In this document: positions 1-8,549 of the stretch, one piece after another
How the letters are laid out: every line of letters begins with the position of its first letter
Position numbering within the stretch: the stretch's first letter is position 1
Source: Streptomyces niveus
GTDB taxonomy: Bacteria; Actinomycetota; Actinomycetes; Streptomycetales; Streptomycetaceae
Reading direction: 5' to 3'
Assembly: GCF_002009175.1 (NCBI RefSeq)
Contig: NZ_CP018047.1
Span: 5,704,001-5,768,000 of the forward strand
Length of the DNA: 64,000 nt
Translations under genes and position numbers: made by a program
Notes under the pieces: model-generated
Databases searched by the model: none
Told to the model about the DNA's origin: nothing
Seen by the model: the letters and a program-made list of their open reading frames with translations, nothing else

Positions 1-270
1 CGTGATTTACGGTGCGTGCAACGTTCGTTGGACCCGCTGACCCTGCTTGTTCACGCGCCACAAATCAGCCTGAGTGTCCGAACACACCCCTCCTGCGACC
101 CCGCCCCCCTCACGCCGTCACGACACCGGTACGAGCCACCCCGCCACCCCCTCCCGCGGGTTGGAAGGGGGACGCGCAGGGGTCGTGGCCGGACACTCAG
201 GCTGATTTGTGGCGCGTGGGAAGCCTGGTTCCCCCGGGTCCAACGAGCGGTGCGCGCGCCGTAAATCACG
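1..270. repeat. Large imperfect inverted repeat (palindrome)
   Basis: Bases 1-80 and 190-270 are near-perfect reverse complements. Both ends carry CGTGATTTACGG, and the inner ends match over CACGCGCCACAAATCAGCC and on through TGAGTGTCCG. Weaker complementarity continues inward, leaving a loop of roughly 70-110 bases. No gene overlaps it. The left arm begins at the window edge, so the element may extend further. It could be an extragenic palindromic repeat, a strong cruciform or the remains of a mobile element; nothing in the sequence decides between these. Confidence 0.8.
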
Positions 271-362
271 CCGTCCGGGCATGACCCCGGAGCGGCACCC
301 GGCCCCCGACCCGCACCACCCAAGCCCGGCGCCACAGGCGCCCGTCCCGTCGCCGCGCGGGG

Positions 363-515
363 GGCATTTCAAGCCCGTCCGGCGATTGAGGACAACCGAC
401 CACCGGGGGGACCCGGCCAAACGACCCCGCACCAACCAAGCCCGGCCGGCGATTGAGGACACAACCCACCGGGCCGGCACATTTCAAGCCCGGCCGGCGA
501 TTGAGGCCAAACCCG
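363..515. repeat. Three copies of a short Streptomyces-type intergenic repeat
   Basis: The core AAGCCCGKCCGGCGATTGAG occurs at about 371-390, 439-458 and 486-505. Two copies are preceded by CATTTC, and each is followed by a CCACCGGG/ACCCGGYCAA-type tail, giving units of about 60-70 bp. They lie directly downstream of the response regulator gene that ends at 547. Similar GATTGAGG-containing repeats are common between genes in Streptomyces chromosomes (from memory). Function is unknown; 3' end formation is possible. Confidence 0.75.
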
Positions 516-546
516 GCCACCGGGCGGACCCGGTCAACGAGCCCCC

Positions 547-1221
547 TCAACCGCCAGGCGCAACCAGCCCGGACTCGTACGCGAAAATCACCGCCTGCGC
601 CCTGTCCCGCAACCCCAACTTCGCCAGCACCCGCCCGATATGCGTCTTCACCGTCTGCTCCGCGAGGATCAGATGCTCCGCGATCTCCTGGTTGGACAGA
701 CCCCGCGCGATCAGTTCGAGCACCTCCGTCTCGCGCGGCGTCAGCCCCTTCAGCCTCAGCGAGCGGTCCTTGCGCGGTGCCGGCCGCTGCTGGGCGAAGT
801 CCGCGATCAGCCGGCGCGTCACGGACGGCGCCAGCAGCGCCTCGCCCGCCGCGACCACCCGCACCGCCGAGATCAGGTCCGCCGGCGGCGCGTCCTTGAG
901 GAGGAAGCCGGACGCCCCCGCGCGCAGCGCCTCGTACACGTAGTCGTCCACGTCGAACGTGGTCAGCATCAGCACCCTCGGCCGGTGCACCACCCCCACC
1001 GGCGGCTCCAGCAGCGCGCGGGCCGCCGCGAGGCCGTCCATCTCAGGCATCCGGACGTCCATCAGGACCACGTCGGGGTGGGTGCGGCGGCTGACCTCGA
1101 TGCCCTGGCGCCCGTCCGGCGCCTCGCCGACCACGTCTATGTCGGCCTGCGCCGACAGCAGCGCGGCGAACCCCGCCCGCACCATGGCCTGGTCGTCGAC
1201 GATGATCACGCGGATGGTCAA
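547..1221 (-). CDS. NarL/FixJ-type response regulator
   Basis: A 224-residue cytoplasmic DNA-binding regulator. The receiver domain covers residues 1-120, with the acidic pair near the start (VDDQ), the phospho-acceptor Asp in VVLMDVRMPEMDG (about residue 55) and the conserved Lys in LLKDAPP. The C-terminal LuxR helix-turn-helix is at about 158-215 (LTPRETEVLELIARGLSN, then VKTHIGRVLAKLGL). Its ATG overlaps the stop of the upstream kinase gene as ATGA, so the two are translationally coupled and form a two-component system. The signal and targets cannot be told from the sequence. Confidence 0.95.
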   Translation of the reverse strand: MTIRVIIVDDQAMVRAGFAALLSAQADIDVVGEAPDGRQGIEVSRRTHPDVVLMDVRMPEMDGLAAARALLEPPVGVVHRPRVLMLTTFDVDDYVYEALRAGASGFLLKDAPPADLISAVRVVAAGEALLAPSVTRRLIADFAQQRPAPRKDRSLRLKGLTPRETEVLELIARGLSNQEIAEHLILAEQTVKTHIGRVLAKLGLRDRAQAVIFAYESGLVAPGG

Positions 1222-2585
1222 GACGGGTCCTTCGCGGTCGGATCGATGACGGCGGCATCCGGCCCGGGCCCAGACCCCGGCCCCCGCCCGGGCCCCCGCG
1301 TCAGCGGAAGCCTTGCCGCGACCCGGAACCCCCCGTCCGGCAGCGGCCCCGTGTCCAGCGTGCCGCCGGTCAACCGTACGCGTTCGCGCATACCGATCAG
1401 CCCGTGGCCGGTGCCGGAGGCCTCCAGCGGTGAAGTGCGGGCGCTCGCGGGCCCGTTGACGACCAGCACGGTCAGCCAGTCGCCGTCGGAGGTCACCGAG
1501 ACCCGCGTCGGGGCCTCGGGCGCGTGCCGTACGACGTTGGACAGGGCCTCCTGGATGATGCGGTACGCCGAGAGGTCCACGGACGGCGGGACGGGGCCCG
1601 GATCCGCCGCGAGGGACAGCTCGGCCGGCACCCCGGCCCGTACCGTCGCCTCGACGAGCTGCTGTACGCGCCCGAGCCCCGGCTGCGGCGCCCGCTCCGC
1701 CGCCGAGCCGTCGCTGCGCAGCACCGCCAGCAGCCGGCGCATCTCGGTCAGCGACTCCCGCGCCCCGGCGGCGATCGTGGAGAACTCCTCGCGCGCCGCC
1801 TCCGGCAGCCCCTCGATCCGGTACGGCGCCGAGTCGGCCTGCACCGTGATCACGGACATGTGGTGGGCGACCACGTCGTGCAACTCGCGTGCGATACGGG
1901 CCCGTTCCTCCAGCAGTGTGCGCTGCGCCCGTTCGACCTCGCTGATCGTCTCCTGCTCCACCAGCCTGCGCTGGGCGTCACCACGCTCCCGCAGGGCGGC
2001 CGTGACCAGCAGGATCACGCCGCTGAGTACGAACAGCAGGAGGTGCACGCCGTCGCTGCGTTCCTGCGAGACCAGCTCGAAGGCCAGCCCCGTCGCTCCG
2101 GTCACGAGCCAGACGGCCAGCAGCGTACGGCGCGGCTCGCGCAGGCCCAGGCAGACCATCAGCAGGAGGTAGCCGACGACCACCATCGGCGTCCACGGCC
2201 AGGAGCGGCCGTCGAGGTCGTCCGCCGTGGTCAGGAGCAGCACCGCGCCGACGACGTCCGCCGTGAAGATGATCCACCACGCCTGGAGCGGCCGGGTCAC
2301 GGCGAGCAGCAGCGGCGCGGCCTGCGCGGTGGCGAGAGCGCCCGCCCAGCCGCCTGCCAGCCCGTAGTCCTGGACGAGCACGGTCACCGTGACGGGCAGC
2401 AGCGCGGCGGCGAAGCCGAGGGCGATGACGTACGGGATGTAGCGCTGCCAGGGCTTCACGGCGCGCGCCAGCAGCGGCTCGGTGGACGCGGCCGGGGTGC
2501 GCAGGGCGCTGCCGAGCGAGCGCAGCGACTCACGGGCACGGGCGGTGCGGGGCGCCGGGGGAGGGGGTGGGTCTTCGGTACTCAT
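1218..2585 (-). CDS. Two-component sensor histidine kinase (HisKA_3 type)
   Basis: A membrane kinase of 455 residues from the ATG at 2585 (MSTEDPPPPP). A GTG at 2639 would add 18 residues but gives a poor N-terminus. After a Pro-rich cytoplasmic start come several membrane segments (about residues 50-180). The dimerisation/phospho-acceptor helix ERARIARELHDVVAHHMSV carries the histidine, and a HATPase_c domain ends with the G-box GTGHGLIGMRERV. It lacks a recognisable periplasmic sensor domain, as is usual for actinobacterial kinases that sense through the membrane segments. It is coupled to the response regulator at 547-1221. Confidence 0.94.
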   Translation of the reverse strand: MSTEDPPPPPAPRTARARESLRSLGSALRTPAASTEPLLARAVKPWQRYIPYVIALGFAAALLPVTVTVLVQDYGLAGGWAGALATAQAAPLLLAVTRPLQAWWIIFTADVVGAVLLLTTADDLDGRSWPWTPMVVVGYLLLMVCLGLREPRRTLLAVWLVTGATGLAFELVSQERSDGVHLLLFVLSGVILLVTAALRERGDAQRRLVEQETISEVERAQRTLLEERARIARELHDVVAHHMSVITVQADSAPYRIEGLPEAAREEFSTIAAGARESLTEMRRLLAVLRSDGSAAERAPQPGLGRVQQLVEATVRAGVPAELSLAADPGPVPPSVDLSAYRIIQEALSNVVRHAPEAPTRVSVTSDGDWLTVLVVNGPASARTSPLEASGTGHGLIGMRERVRLTGGTLDTGPLPDGGFRVAARLPLTRGPGRGPGSGPGPDAAVIDPTAKDPS

Positions 2586-2682
2586 GGCCGGTTCAGCGTA
2601 TGCAGCCCGCGCGCCGGCGGCGTCATACCCAGGAGCCACACCCGGCCTCGTACCCCAGTAGGGGGTCGGCCCGCTACGCGCG

Positions 2683-3573
2683 TCACAGCTCGGCGAGCAG
2701 TTCCGCCTTCTTCGCGCTGAACTCGTCGTCCGTGACCAGCCCCGCCTCGTGCAGCTCGCCCAGGTGCCGGATCCGTTCGGCGATGTCGGCCGGGTCGCGG
2801 CGTCCCGACGCCATCACCGGCACCGGGACCGGTCCGCTGTCCAGGGCGGGGGCGGGCCCCGAGGTACGTACGGCGGCCAGTACCGCCGCCGCGAACGGCA
2901 GCGACTCGTGGACCGGCCCGTAGCCGAGGCCGAAGACCACCGCAGCCGGGTCGCGGTCGGCCTGTGCGGGCTGCTCCTGGTCACCCCGGCGCAGCAGCCG
3001 CAGGTAGCCGTCGAAGACCTCGGGGGAGCGCCATTGGACCCCGCACAGCTCGGTGACCGCGAACCGCTGGTCGCCCGCCTTCCACTTCGCCGACGACGCG
3101 CCCGTCCAGAACCAGCGGAAGGACACCTTGGACCCGTCGAAGGACGCCTTGCCGTCGTACGCCTTGAAGTGCAGCGGCGCCGGGGGAGGGTCCACCAGAT
3201 AGCGGTCGGCCGGCTCCCGCTCGTCGGGCGGCGCGGTCGAGGTGATGGCGGCGCGCAGTTCGTCCGCGTAGTACTCCGCGAGCGTCTCGCGCTCGGCGGG
3301 CAGCACCAGCCGGTACGGATCGCAGGTGTCCTTGAGCTGGCCCGCCGCCGCCTCCATCAGGGGGTCGGCGCCCGGTCGGGGCACCGCGTGCAGCACCACC
3401 GTCCCGCGTCTGCCAGGGGTGAGCGTCACCGACGCCAACGCCTCGTGCGGTACGCGCCGTTCGCGCAGTGCCTGGAAGAGCTTTGGCGTGCGTATCCCCC
3501 GTTCGAAGCGGATGAGCACGGAGTCGCTCTCGAACTCCCAGGTGGCATGAATTCCGGCCAGCACATCACCCAT
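2683..3573 (-). CDS. DUF4429 and SHOCT domain protein
   Basis: About 296 residues from ATG 3573 (MGDVLAGIHATWEFESDS); an in-frame ATG at 3582 adds three residues, and neither start has a strong ribosome binding site. Two DUF4429-like modules follow each other: residues 1-130 (FERGIRTPKLFQAL, CDPYRLVLPAER) and about 140-230 (FKAYDGKASFDGSKVSFRW). The last 30 residues form a SHOCT helix pair (IRHLGELHEAGLVTDDEFS), usually an oligomerisation or membrane-protein-associated motif. No catalytic residues are evident. The family is typical of Streptomyces and its function is unknown. Confidence 0.88.
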   Translation of the reverse strand: MGDVLAGIHATWEFESDSVLIRFERGIRTPKLFQALRERRVPHEALASVTLTPGRRGTVVLHAVPRPGADPLMEAAAGQLKDTCDPYRLVLPAERETLAEYYADELRAAITSTAPPDEREPADRYLVDPPPAPLHFKAYDGKASFDGSKVSFRWFWTGASSAKWKAGDQRFAVTELCGVQWRSPEVFDGYLRLLRRGDQEQPAQADRDPAAVVFGLGYGPVHESLPFAAAVLAAVRTSGPAPALDSGPVPVPVMASGRRDPADIAERIRHLGELHEAGLVTDDEFSAKKAELLAEL

Positions 3574-3671
3574 GTGCTTCATCGTATGCGGCGAGAGACC
3601 GCACGTCGCCCCTCGGAGCCCACCCCGGCGCCCGAGTTCTACGCGCGTCAGATCACTTCCGTGCCGGAGAT

Positions 3672-4895
3672 TCAGCTCCGGCACGTGTCACCGTCGTCCG
3701 CACAACTGGTGTTCCGGTACGAACCGACCCCGATGTCCGCGAAGTTCCGCAGGCTCTCGGTGTCCGGCTCGAAATAGCCGCTGTGGCCGACCGCGCCCCG
3801 TGCGGAGAGCACCCGCGCGCCGAAGCCCGGTGTCATCGGGTCGGCGCCGTGGCCGAGCCCGACGACCTTCAGATACGGCACGCCGCGGATCCAGTCGTCC
3901 TGGTCGCGCATCGCCCACACCCGGGCGTGGGTACCGAGCTGTCCCGCCGATTCGACCCGCATGCCGGGGCTGCCCGCGACCGCCACGTCCGTGACCCGGT
4001 CGGGCAGCCGGGGGGCGGCCATGCCGCACACCACGGAGCCGTAGCTGTGGCAGATCAGTGAGACCTGTGAGTCGCCGGGCAGGGCCGTGGTGAGCGCGTT
4101 GAGCCGTACGGCGCCGTCGGAGGCCAGTCTCCCGATCGCGGCGTCCATGCCGAGACCTGAGGGCGCCGTGTAGTCGGCCCACGCGATGACGGCGGTCCTG
4201 GTACGGGGCGAGGCCGCCCGCTCCGCGTCGTACAGCGACCTGGCCATGCCGACCGGCGCGGTGAAGCGGCGCTGGGTCCGCTCGAACGTCAGGAGGTTCG
4301 TGTCGACGCCCGGGACGACCACCGACACGCGCTTCGCGCTGCCGAGATCACCGAAGACCTCGGCGGCGCGGCCGTTGCCGGTGGGATCGAAGGCGAGGAT
4401 ATGGCGGTCGCCGTTCGCCATCGACTGGAAGCGGTGCATCCGCCGGTTCGCCAGCTGCCGCCCGTCGAGGGACAGCCCGCCGTCGCGCATCCGCTCGCGC
4501 TCGGCGTCCCGCGCCTGGAGAACGGCGAGCCGGTTGGCGCGGTAGCGAAGTGTCAGGGGCGCCCCGTTGAGGTTGCCCACCACCAGGGGGTACCGGTCGG
4601 CGAGCCGGACGCGCTGCGCCGCCGTGATCGAGGCGAAGAAGGCGGCGATCACTCGGTGCGAGGAGGCGGGGTCCGGCAGGTCGAGGGCGCCGACCCGGCC
4701 CTTCTCCCACGCCGACAGGGCTCTCTCACGCGCGGTGCCGCGCTCGCCGTGCTGCTGGAGCGCCGTCCACCCGGTGGTCGCCAGCATCACGAACACCACG
4801 GCGAGTGCCAGCAGGGTGCGCCACGCGGTGAGGGACGGGGAGGAGTCTGGGGAAGTCACTGCGCCACACACTAGGAGACGTTCGGCGGCGCTCAT
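3672..4895 (-). CDS. Membrane-anchored alpha/beta hydrolase
   Basis: A hydrolase of about 407 residues from ATG 4895; a GTG at 4860 (VTSPDSSPSL) is an alternative start just ahead of the anchor. One N-terminal membrane segment (TLLALAVVFVMLATTGW) is followed by a long helical region and an alpha/beta-hydrolase core. The nucleophile elbow reads CHSYGS, with Cys in place of the first Gly of GxSxG, as in DUF1023-type hydrolases. A late HSGYF supplies a possible catalytic His. It probably acts outside the membrane on an unknown substrate. It stands alone between DUF4429 and tetR. Confidence 0.85.
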   Translation of the reverse strand: MSAAERLLVCGAVTSPDSSPSLTAWRTLLALAVVFVMLATTGWTALQQHGERGTARERALSAWEKGRVGALDLPDPASSHRVIAAFFASITAAQRVRLADRYPLVVGNLNGAPLTLRYRANRLAVLQARDAERERMRDGGLSLDGRQLANRRMHRFQSMANGDRHILAFDPTGNGRAAEVFGDLGSAKRVSVVVPGVDTNLLTFERTQRRFTAPVGMARSLYDAERAASPRTRTAVIAWADYTAPSGLGMDAAIGRLASDGAVRLNALTTALPGDSQVSLICHSYGSVVCGMAAPRLPDRVTDVAVAGSPGMRVESAGQLGTHARVWAMRDQDDWIRGVPYLKVVGLGHGADPMTPGFGARVLSARGAVGHSGYFEPDTESLRNFADIGVGSYRNTSCADDGDTCRS

Positions 4896-5082
4896 GACGA
4901 CCGTGAGACAGATCACCGGGTGAGGAGGGGTGAACTGCCGTTTGTTCACGCTCCGTCGGGGTAGCGCGCACGCACCGGAGCTTCCCTGTGTCGTATATAA
5001 CGGAACGAAAGGTACGAAACTGCTTGACGGTCGGACGTGCTGAACGCCCGCCGCGGGCACGGCCGTCACCCGCGGTGAGCTC

Positions 5083-5769
5083 TCAGCCCGCCCGCCGGCC
5101 ACCGTCCGACGGCTCTCGCGGAGCGCTCCAGTCACCCGCGAGGGTGGGCGCGAGCTGGTCCAGATACGACTCCGTCAGCTCACGCAGCCCGTCCAGACCG
5201 GTCTCCCGGCCCTGCCCCCACAGCCGCCCCGTCACCCGCAGCACCCCGGAGAACGCGGCGACGGCCACGCGCGGACGCGGATCGCTCTCCACATCGAGCC
5301 CCTGCCGCTCGGCGATCACCAGCGCGGCCCGCTCCTCCAGCTCCGTGGCGCGCCGCAGATGCGCGGCCAGCAGCGAAGGGGTGGATTCGATCATCCGGTA
5401 GGTGCGCAGATGCAGTTCGACCGGGACCAGCGCCTCGGTCGCCTCGTTGACGCTGCCCCACGAGCCCAGCACCGCGCGATGCATGGCCTCGAAAGGGGTC
5501 TCCGTCAAGGGGCGTTGACGCAGCTCCGCGAGGAAGCGCGCCTCCACCAGATCCTGGATCGTGAACGCCGCCTCCTCCTTGCTCGCGAAGTAACGGAAGA
5601 AGGTGCGCTGCGAGACGTCGACGGCCTCGGTGATCTCGTCGACGGTGGTCTCCTCGTACCCCCGCGTCGTGAACAGGTCAAGAGCCACCCGCAGCAGGGC
5701 GTAGCGCGTACGCCGTTTCTTCAGCTCCCGGAGTCCGGCCGGCTGCTGTCCGGCCCGCTGCCCGTCCAT
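5083..5769 (-). CDS. TetR family repressor of the adjacent MFS exporter
   Basis: A 228-residue DNA-binding protein. The N-terminal TetR helix-turn-helix lies at about residues 20-66 (LFTTRGYEETTVDEITEAV, then SQRTFFRYFASKE). The C-terminal ligand domain is typical of actinobacterial TetR proteins next to multidrug exporters. It is transcribed divergently from the DHA2 exporter at 5910 across a 140-bp region with repeated TGACAG/CTGTCA half-sites, so it most likely represses both genes until a drug-like ligand binds. Its upstream region contains a TTGACA -35 box on the minus strand (5880-5875). Confidence 0.93.
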   Translation of the reverse strand: MDGQRAGQQPAGLRELKKRRTRYALLRVALDLFTTRGYEETTVDEITEAVDVSQRTFFRYFASKEEAAFTIQDLVEARFLAELRQRPLTETPFEAMHRAVLGSWGSVNEATEALVPVELHLRTYRMIESTPSLLAAHLRRATELEERAALVIAERQGLDVESDPRPRVAVAAFSGVLRVTGRLWGQGRETGLDGLRELTESYLDQLAPTLAGDWSAPREPSDGGRRAG

Positions 5770-5847
5770 CGCCCGCTGGTTCTCCGTCCCGTCACTTCCG
5801 GTCCACTCCGTACGCCGACGCCCACCACAAATGAGATGTGAGCCACG

Positions 5848-5903
5848 TGACAGTTACAGACTAGTGAAAAGGTTTGTCAACTGTCAGACGCTGTCACTAG
5901 CCT
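5848..5903. promoter_or_regulatory. Divergent promoters and probable TetR operator
   Basis: TGACAGTT (5848-5855) and AACTGTCA (5879-5886) form a perfect 8-bp inverted repeat, and CTGTCA recurs at 5891-5896. CTAGTGA (5861-5867) mirrors TCACTAG (5894-5900). Rightward: TTGTCA (5874-5879), 18 bp, TAGCCT (5898-5903), placing transcription start at or next to the ATG at 5910. Leftward: TTGACA (5880-5875), then a weaker TAACTG (5856-5851). The half-sites overlap both promoters, as expected for autoregulation plus exporter repression. Confidence 0.7.
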
Positions 5904-5909
5904 CGCGAC

Positions 5910-7523
5910 ATGACTAGTCAGACGACCGTCGAATCGGCGCCGAACGACCCTCGGGAAGCTGTTCCGGGAGCCCCCAAGGGCCTGCGCGGCCACCCCTGGC
6001 TGACGCTCTTCTCCGTCGCCATCGGTGTGATGATGGTCGCGCTCGACGGCACGATCGTCGGGATCGCCAACCCGGTGATCAAGGAGGACCTGGGCGCGAC
6101 CTTCGCCCAGGTGCAGTGGATAACCAACGGCTATCTTCTCGCGCTCGCCGTGACGCTCATCACCGCGGGCAAGCTCGGTGACCGCTTCGGCCACCGCCAG
6201 ACCTTCCTCATCGGCATCGCGGGCTTCGCCGCCGCCTCCGCGATCATCGGCTTCTCCGACAGCGTGGCGTTCGTCGTCGCCTTCCGCGTGCTCCAGGGTG
6301 TCTTCGGCGCCCTGCTGATGCCCGCCGCCCTCGGACTGCTGCGCGCCACCTTCCCCGCCGAGAAGCTGAACATGGCCATCGGCATCTGGGGCATGGTCAT
6401 CGGCGCCTCCACCGCGGGCGGCCCGATCGTCGGCGGTCTGCTCGTCGAACACGTCAGCTGGCAGTCGGTGTTCTTCATCAACGTGCCCGTCGGTGTCCTC
6501 GCCCTGATCCTCGGGCTGGTGATCCTCAAGGACCACCGCGCGGCGAACGCGCCCAAGTCCTTCGACGTCGTCGGGATCCTGCTCCTCTCGACCGCGATGT
6601 TCTCCCTGATCTGGGCGATCATCAAGGCGGGCGAGTCCTGGGGCTGGACCTCGGCCGGCACCTGGGGGTTCCTGGGCGCCGCGGTCCTGTGCTTCGTCCT
6701 GTTCGCCGTCTGGGAGACGAGGGTCAAGGAACCCCTCGTACCGCTGAGCATGTTCCGGTCCGTCCCGCTCAGCGCCGGCACGATCCTCATGGTGCTCATG
6801 GCCTTCGCGTTCATGGGCGGCCTCTTCTTCGTGACGTTCTACCTCCAGGGCGTGCACGGCATGAGCCCGGTCGACAGCGGACTGCACCTGCTGCCCCTGA
6901 CCCTCATGATGATCATCGCCTCGCCCGCCGCGGGCATGCTGATCACCAAGTTCGGGCCACGGGTCCCGCTGGTCGGCGGCATGGTCGCCACGGCCACCGC
7001 CATGTTCGGCATGTCCACCCTGTCGCCCGGCTCCGGCACGCTCATGATGTCCGTCTGGTTCGCGCTCCTCGGTATGGGCCTGGCCCCGGTCATGGTCGGT
7101 GCCACCGAGGTCATCGTCGGCAACGCCCCGCTGGAGCTCTCCGGCGTCGCGGGCGGTCTCCAGCAGGCCGCGATGCAGGTCGGCGGCGCGCTCGGTACGG
7201 CGGTGCTCGGCGCCGTCATGTCCGCCAAGGTCGCCGCCGACCTGGAGGGCAACTGGCAGGACGCCGGCATCCCGCTGCCGCTGGACCCGTCCCTGGAGCA
7301 GGCCGCCGAGATCGGCGTCGCCCCGCCGGCCCTGGCCGAGGCGCCCGGAGTCACACCCGACATCTTCGCCAGGATCACCGGGGTCATGCAGGACACCTTC
7401 GTGTCCGGGATGAGCCTGGCGTTCCTGGTCGCCGGTACGGTTGCGGTGATCGCGGCGTTCGTCGCCACCCGCACCAAGCGCGGCGACAACGCGGACGCGG
7501 CCGGGGGAGGCGTCCACGTCTGA
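5910..7523 (+). CDS. DHA2-type (14-TM) MFS drug:H+ antiporter
   Basis: An inner-membrane exporter of 537 residues in the EmrB/QacA subfamily. Motif D-like LDGTIVGIANPVI is in TM1, motif A GKLGDRFGHRQTF in loop 2-3, and a proline/glycine-rich motif C region around GVFGALLMPAALG. Fourteen hydrophobic segments can be counted. A divergent TetR gene with shared operator sites supports a drug- or metabolite-export role; the substrate is unknown. There is no ribosome binding site before ATG 5910, and the -10 box TAGCCT ends 6 nt upstream, so the mRNA is probably leaderless. A strong terminator follows at 7605-7640. Confidence 0.94.
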   Translation: MTSQTTVESAPNDPREAVPGAPKGLRGHPWLTLFSVAIGVMMVALDGTIVGIANPVIKEDLGATFAQVQWITNGYLLALAVTLITAGKLGDRFGHRQTFLIGIAGFAAASAIIGFSDSVAFVVAFRVLQGVFGALLMPAALGLLRATFPAEKLNMAIGIWGMVIGASTAGGPIVGGLLVEHVSWQSVFFINVPVGVLALILGLVILKDHRAANAPKSFDVVGILLLSTAMFSLIWAIIKAGESWGWTSAGTWGFLGAAVLCFVLFAVWETRVKEPLVPLSMFRSVPLSAGTILMVLMAFAFMGGLFFVTFYLQGVHGMSPVDSGLHLLPLTLMMIIASPAAGMLITKFGPRVPLVGGMVATATAMFGMSTLSPGSGTLMMSVWFALLGMGLAPVMVGATEVIVGNAPLELSGVAGGLQQAAMQVGGALGTAVLGAVMSAKVAADLEGNWQDAGIPLPLDPSLEQAAEIGVAPPALAEAPGVTPDIFARITGVMQDTFVSGMSLAFLVAGTVAVIAAFVATRTKRGDNADAAGGGVHV

Positions 7524-7604
7524 CACGCGGCGGCGGTCCGTCCGACCGGACGGCGCCGACGCGGTGCGACGACAGTCGGTGCGTCAACAGGACGTGATTC
7601 AGCA

Positions 7605-7640
7605 CGACGGCCCCGCCCGGACATCCCGGCGGGGCCGTCG
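7605..7640 (+). terminator. Rho-independent-type hairpin after the MFS gene
   Basis: A perfect 13-bp stem pairs CGACGGCCCCGCC (7605-7617) with GGCGGGGCCGTCG (7628-7640) around a 10-base spacer. There is no long T-run, which is normal for Streptomyces. Confidence 0.8.
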
Positions 7641-7738
7641 CCTGTTCGGGTGGAGTCCGGCAAGATCCTCTTCCCGTGGAGCGGCCCGACGGGTCAGAGT
7701 GCGGACAACTGATCGGCACGACACGGGGGTTCACCATC

Positions 7739-8125
7739 ATGCGTACGACCACGCCTGCCACCATGCTCACCGCGGCCACTCTGGCCGCCGCCACGGTCCT
7801 GCTGCCGACCGCGGCCCCGGCCGCCGGCGCCGCCGCCGTACCGCGCGGCACCTGCGGACCCGGCGAACTCTGCCTGTGGGGAAAACCGGACTACCGGGGC
7901 GCCCGCCAGACCCATGAGCTGTTCCGCGTCGAGATCCAGAACTGCGTCCCCCTGCCGCCCGGCACCGACGCCCAGTCCCTGGTCAACCGGCTGGGGCGGC
8001 CCGTCACCACCTACCAGTCCGACGAGTGCGAGGAGACCGGCGAGTTCGAGACGTACCCCGGCGACGGCACCTGGATCCCCCAGTCGCCGCACCGCGTACG
8101 GGCCTTCAAGGTCTGGGAGCGCTGA
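7739..8125 (+). CDS. Secreted peptidase inhibitor family I36-like protein
   Basis: A 128-residue exported protein. Residues 1-30 form a signal peptide (MRTTTPATMLTAATLAAATV, then AAPAAGA). The mature part has the small beta/gamma-crystallin-like pattern of I36 inhibitors such as the Streptomyces metalloprotease inhibitor SMPI: CGPGELCLWGKPDYRG, a central Cys (QNCVPLP), TYQSDEC and a closing HRVRAFKVW. Four cysteines could form two disulfides. It is likely released into the medium; the protease target is unknown. It has its own upstream region and appears monocistronic. Confidence 0.85.
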   Translation: MRTTTPATMLTAATLAAATVLLPTAAPAAGAAAVPRGTCGPGELCLWGKPDYRGARQTHELFRVEIQNCVPLPPGTDAQSLVNRLGRPVTTYQSDECEETGEFETYPGDGTWIPQSPHRVRAFKVWER

Positions 8126-8179
8126 GCGGGGGTACCCGGTGTTTCAGACAGCCCACATCCACCGACACAGGGAGTGATG

Positions 8180-8455
8180 ATGACGGGCTTCGGAAACACC
8201 CGGACACGCAAGCACCCTCGTTCACGCGGCCGGATGGGGTCGCGGAACGGGACGGACCGCGTGACCATCGGGATAGTAGGTCTGGTCTTCGCCGTCGCGG
8301 GCCTGTTCGTGGCGTCGATCGTGCTCGGCCCGCTGGCCATCGTGCTCGGCTGGCTCGGCATGGGCCGGCGGTGGAGCACCGCGTACGTTCCCGCGGTGAT
8401 CGCCTTCACGCTCGGAATCGTCGACACCGTACTGGCGCTCATGTGGCTGGTCTGA
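8180..8455 (+). CDS. Small two-TM membrane protein (DUF4190-like)
   Basis: 91 residues from ATG 8180, chosen because AGGGAG (8169-8174) sits 5 nt upstream; GTG 8174 and ATG 8177 are too close to it. A basic, polar N-terminus of about 30 residues (RTRKHPRSRGR) is followed by two membrane helices (VTIGIVGLVFAVAGLFVASI and AVIAFTLGIVDTVLALMWLV) joined by a short loop with GMGRRW. The layout matches DUF4190-type proteins. Function is unknown. Confidence 0.75.
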   Translation: MTGFGNTRTRKHPRSRGRMGSRNGTDRVTIGIVGLVFAVAGLFVASIVLGPLAIVLGWLGMGRRWSTAYVPAVIAFTLGIVDTVLALMWLV

Positions 8456-8549
8456 CCGGCCACATGGGGCCCGACGACGGGACCCGCGGTTTCAGCCTGT
8501 TCAACAGGTTCAGCTCGACAAGAGGGACCAACAGGATCGGACAGCGCGA

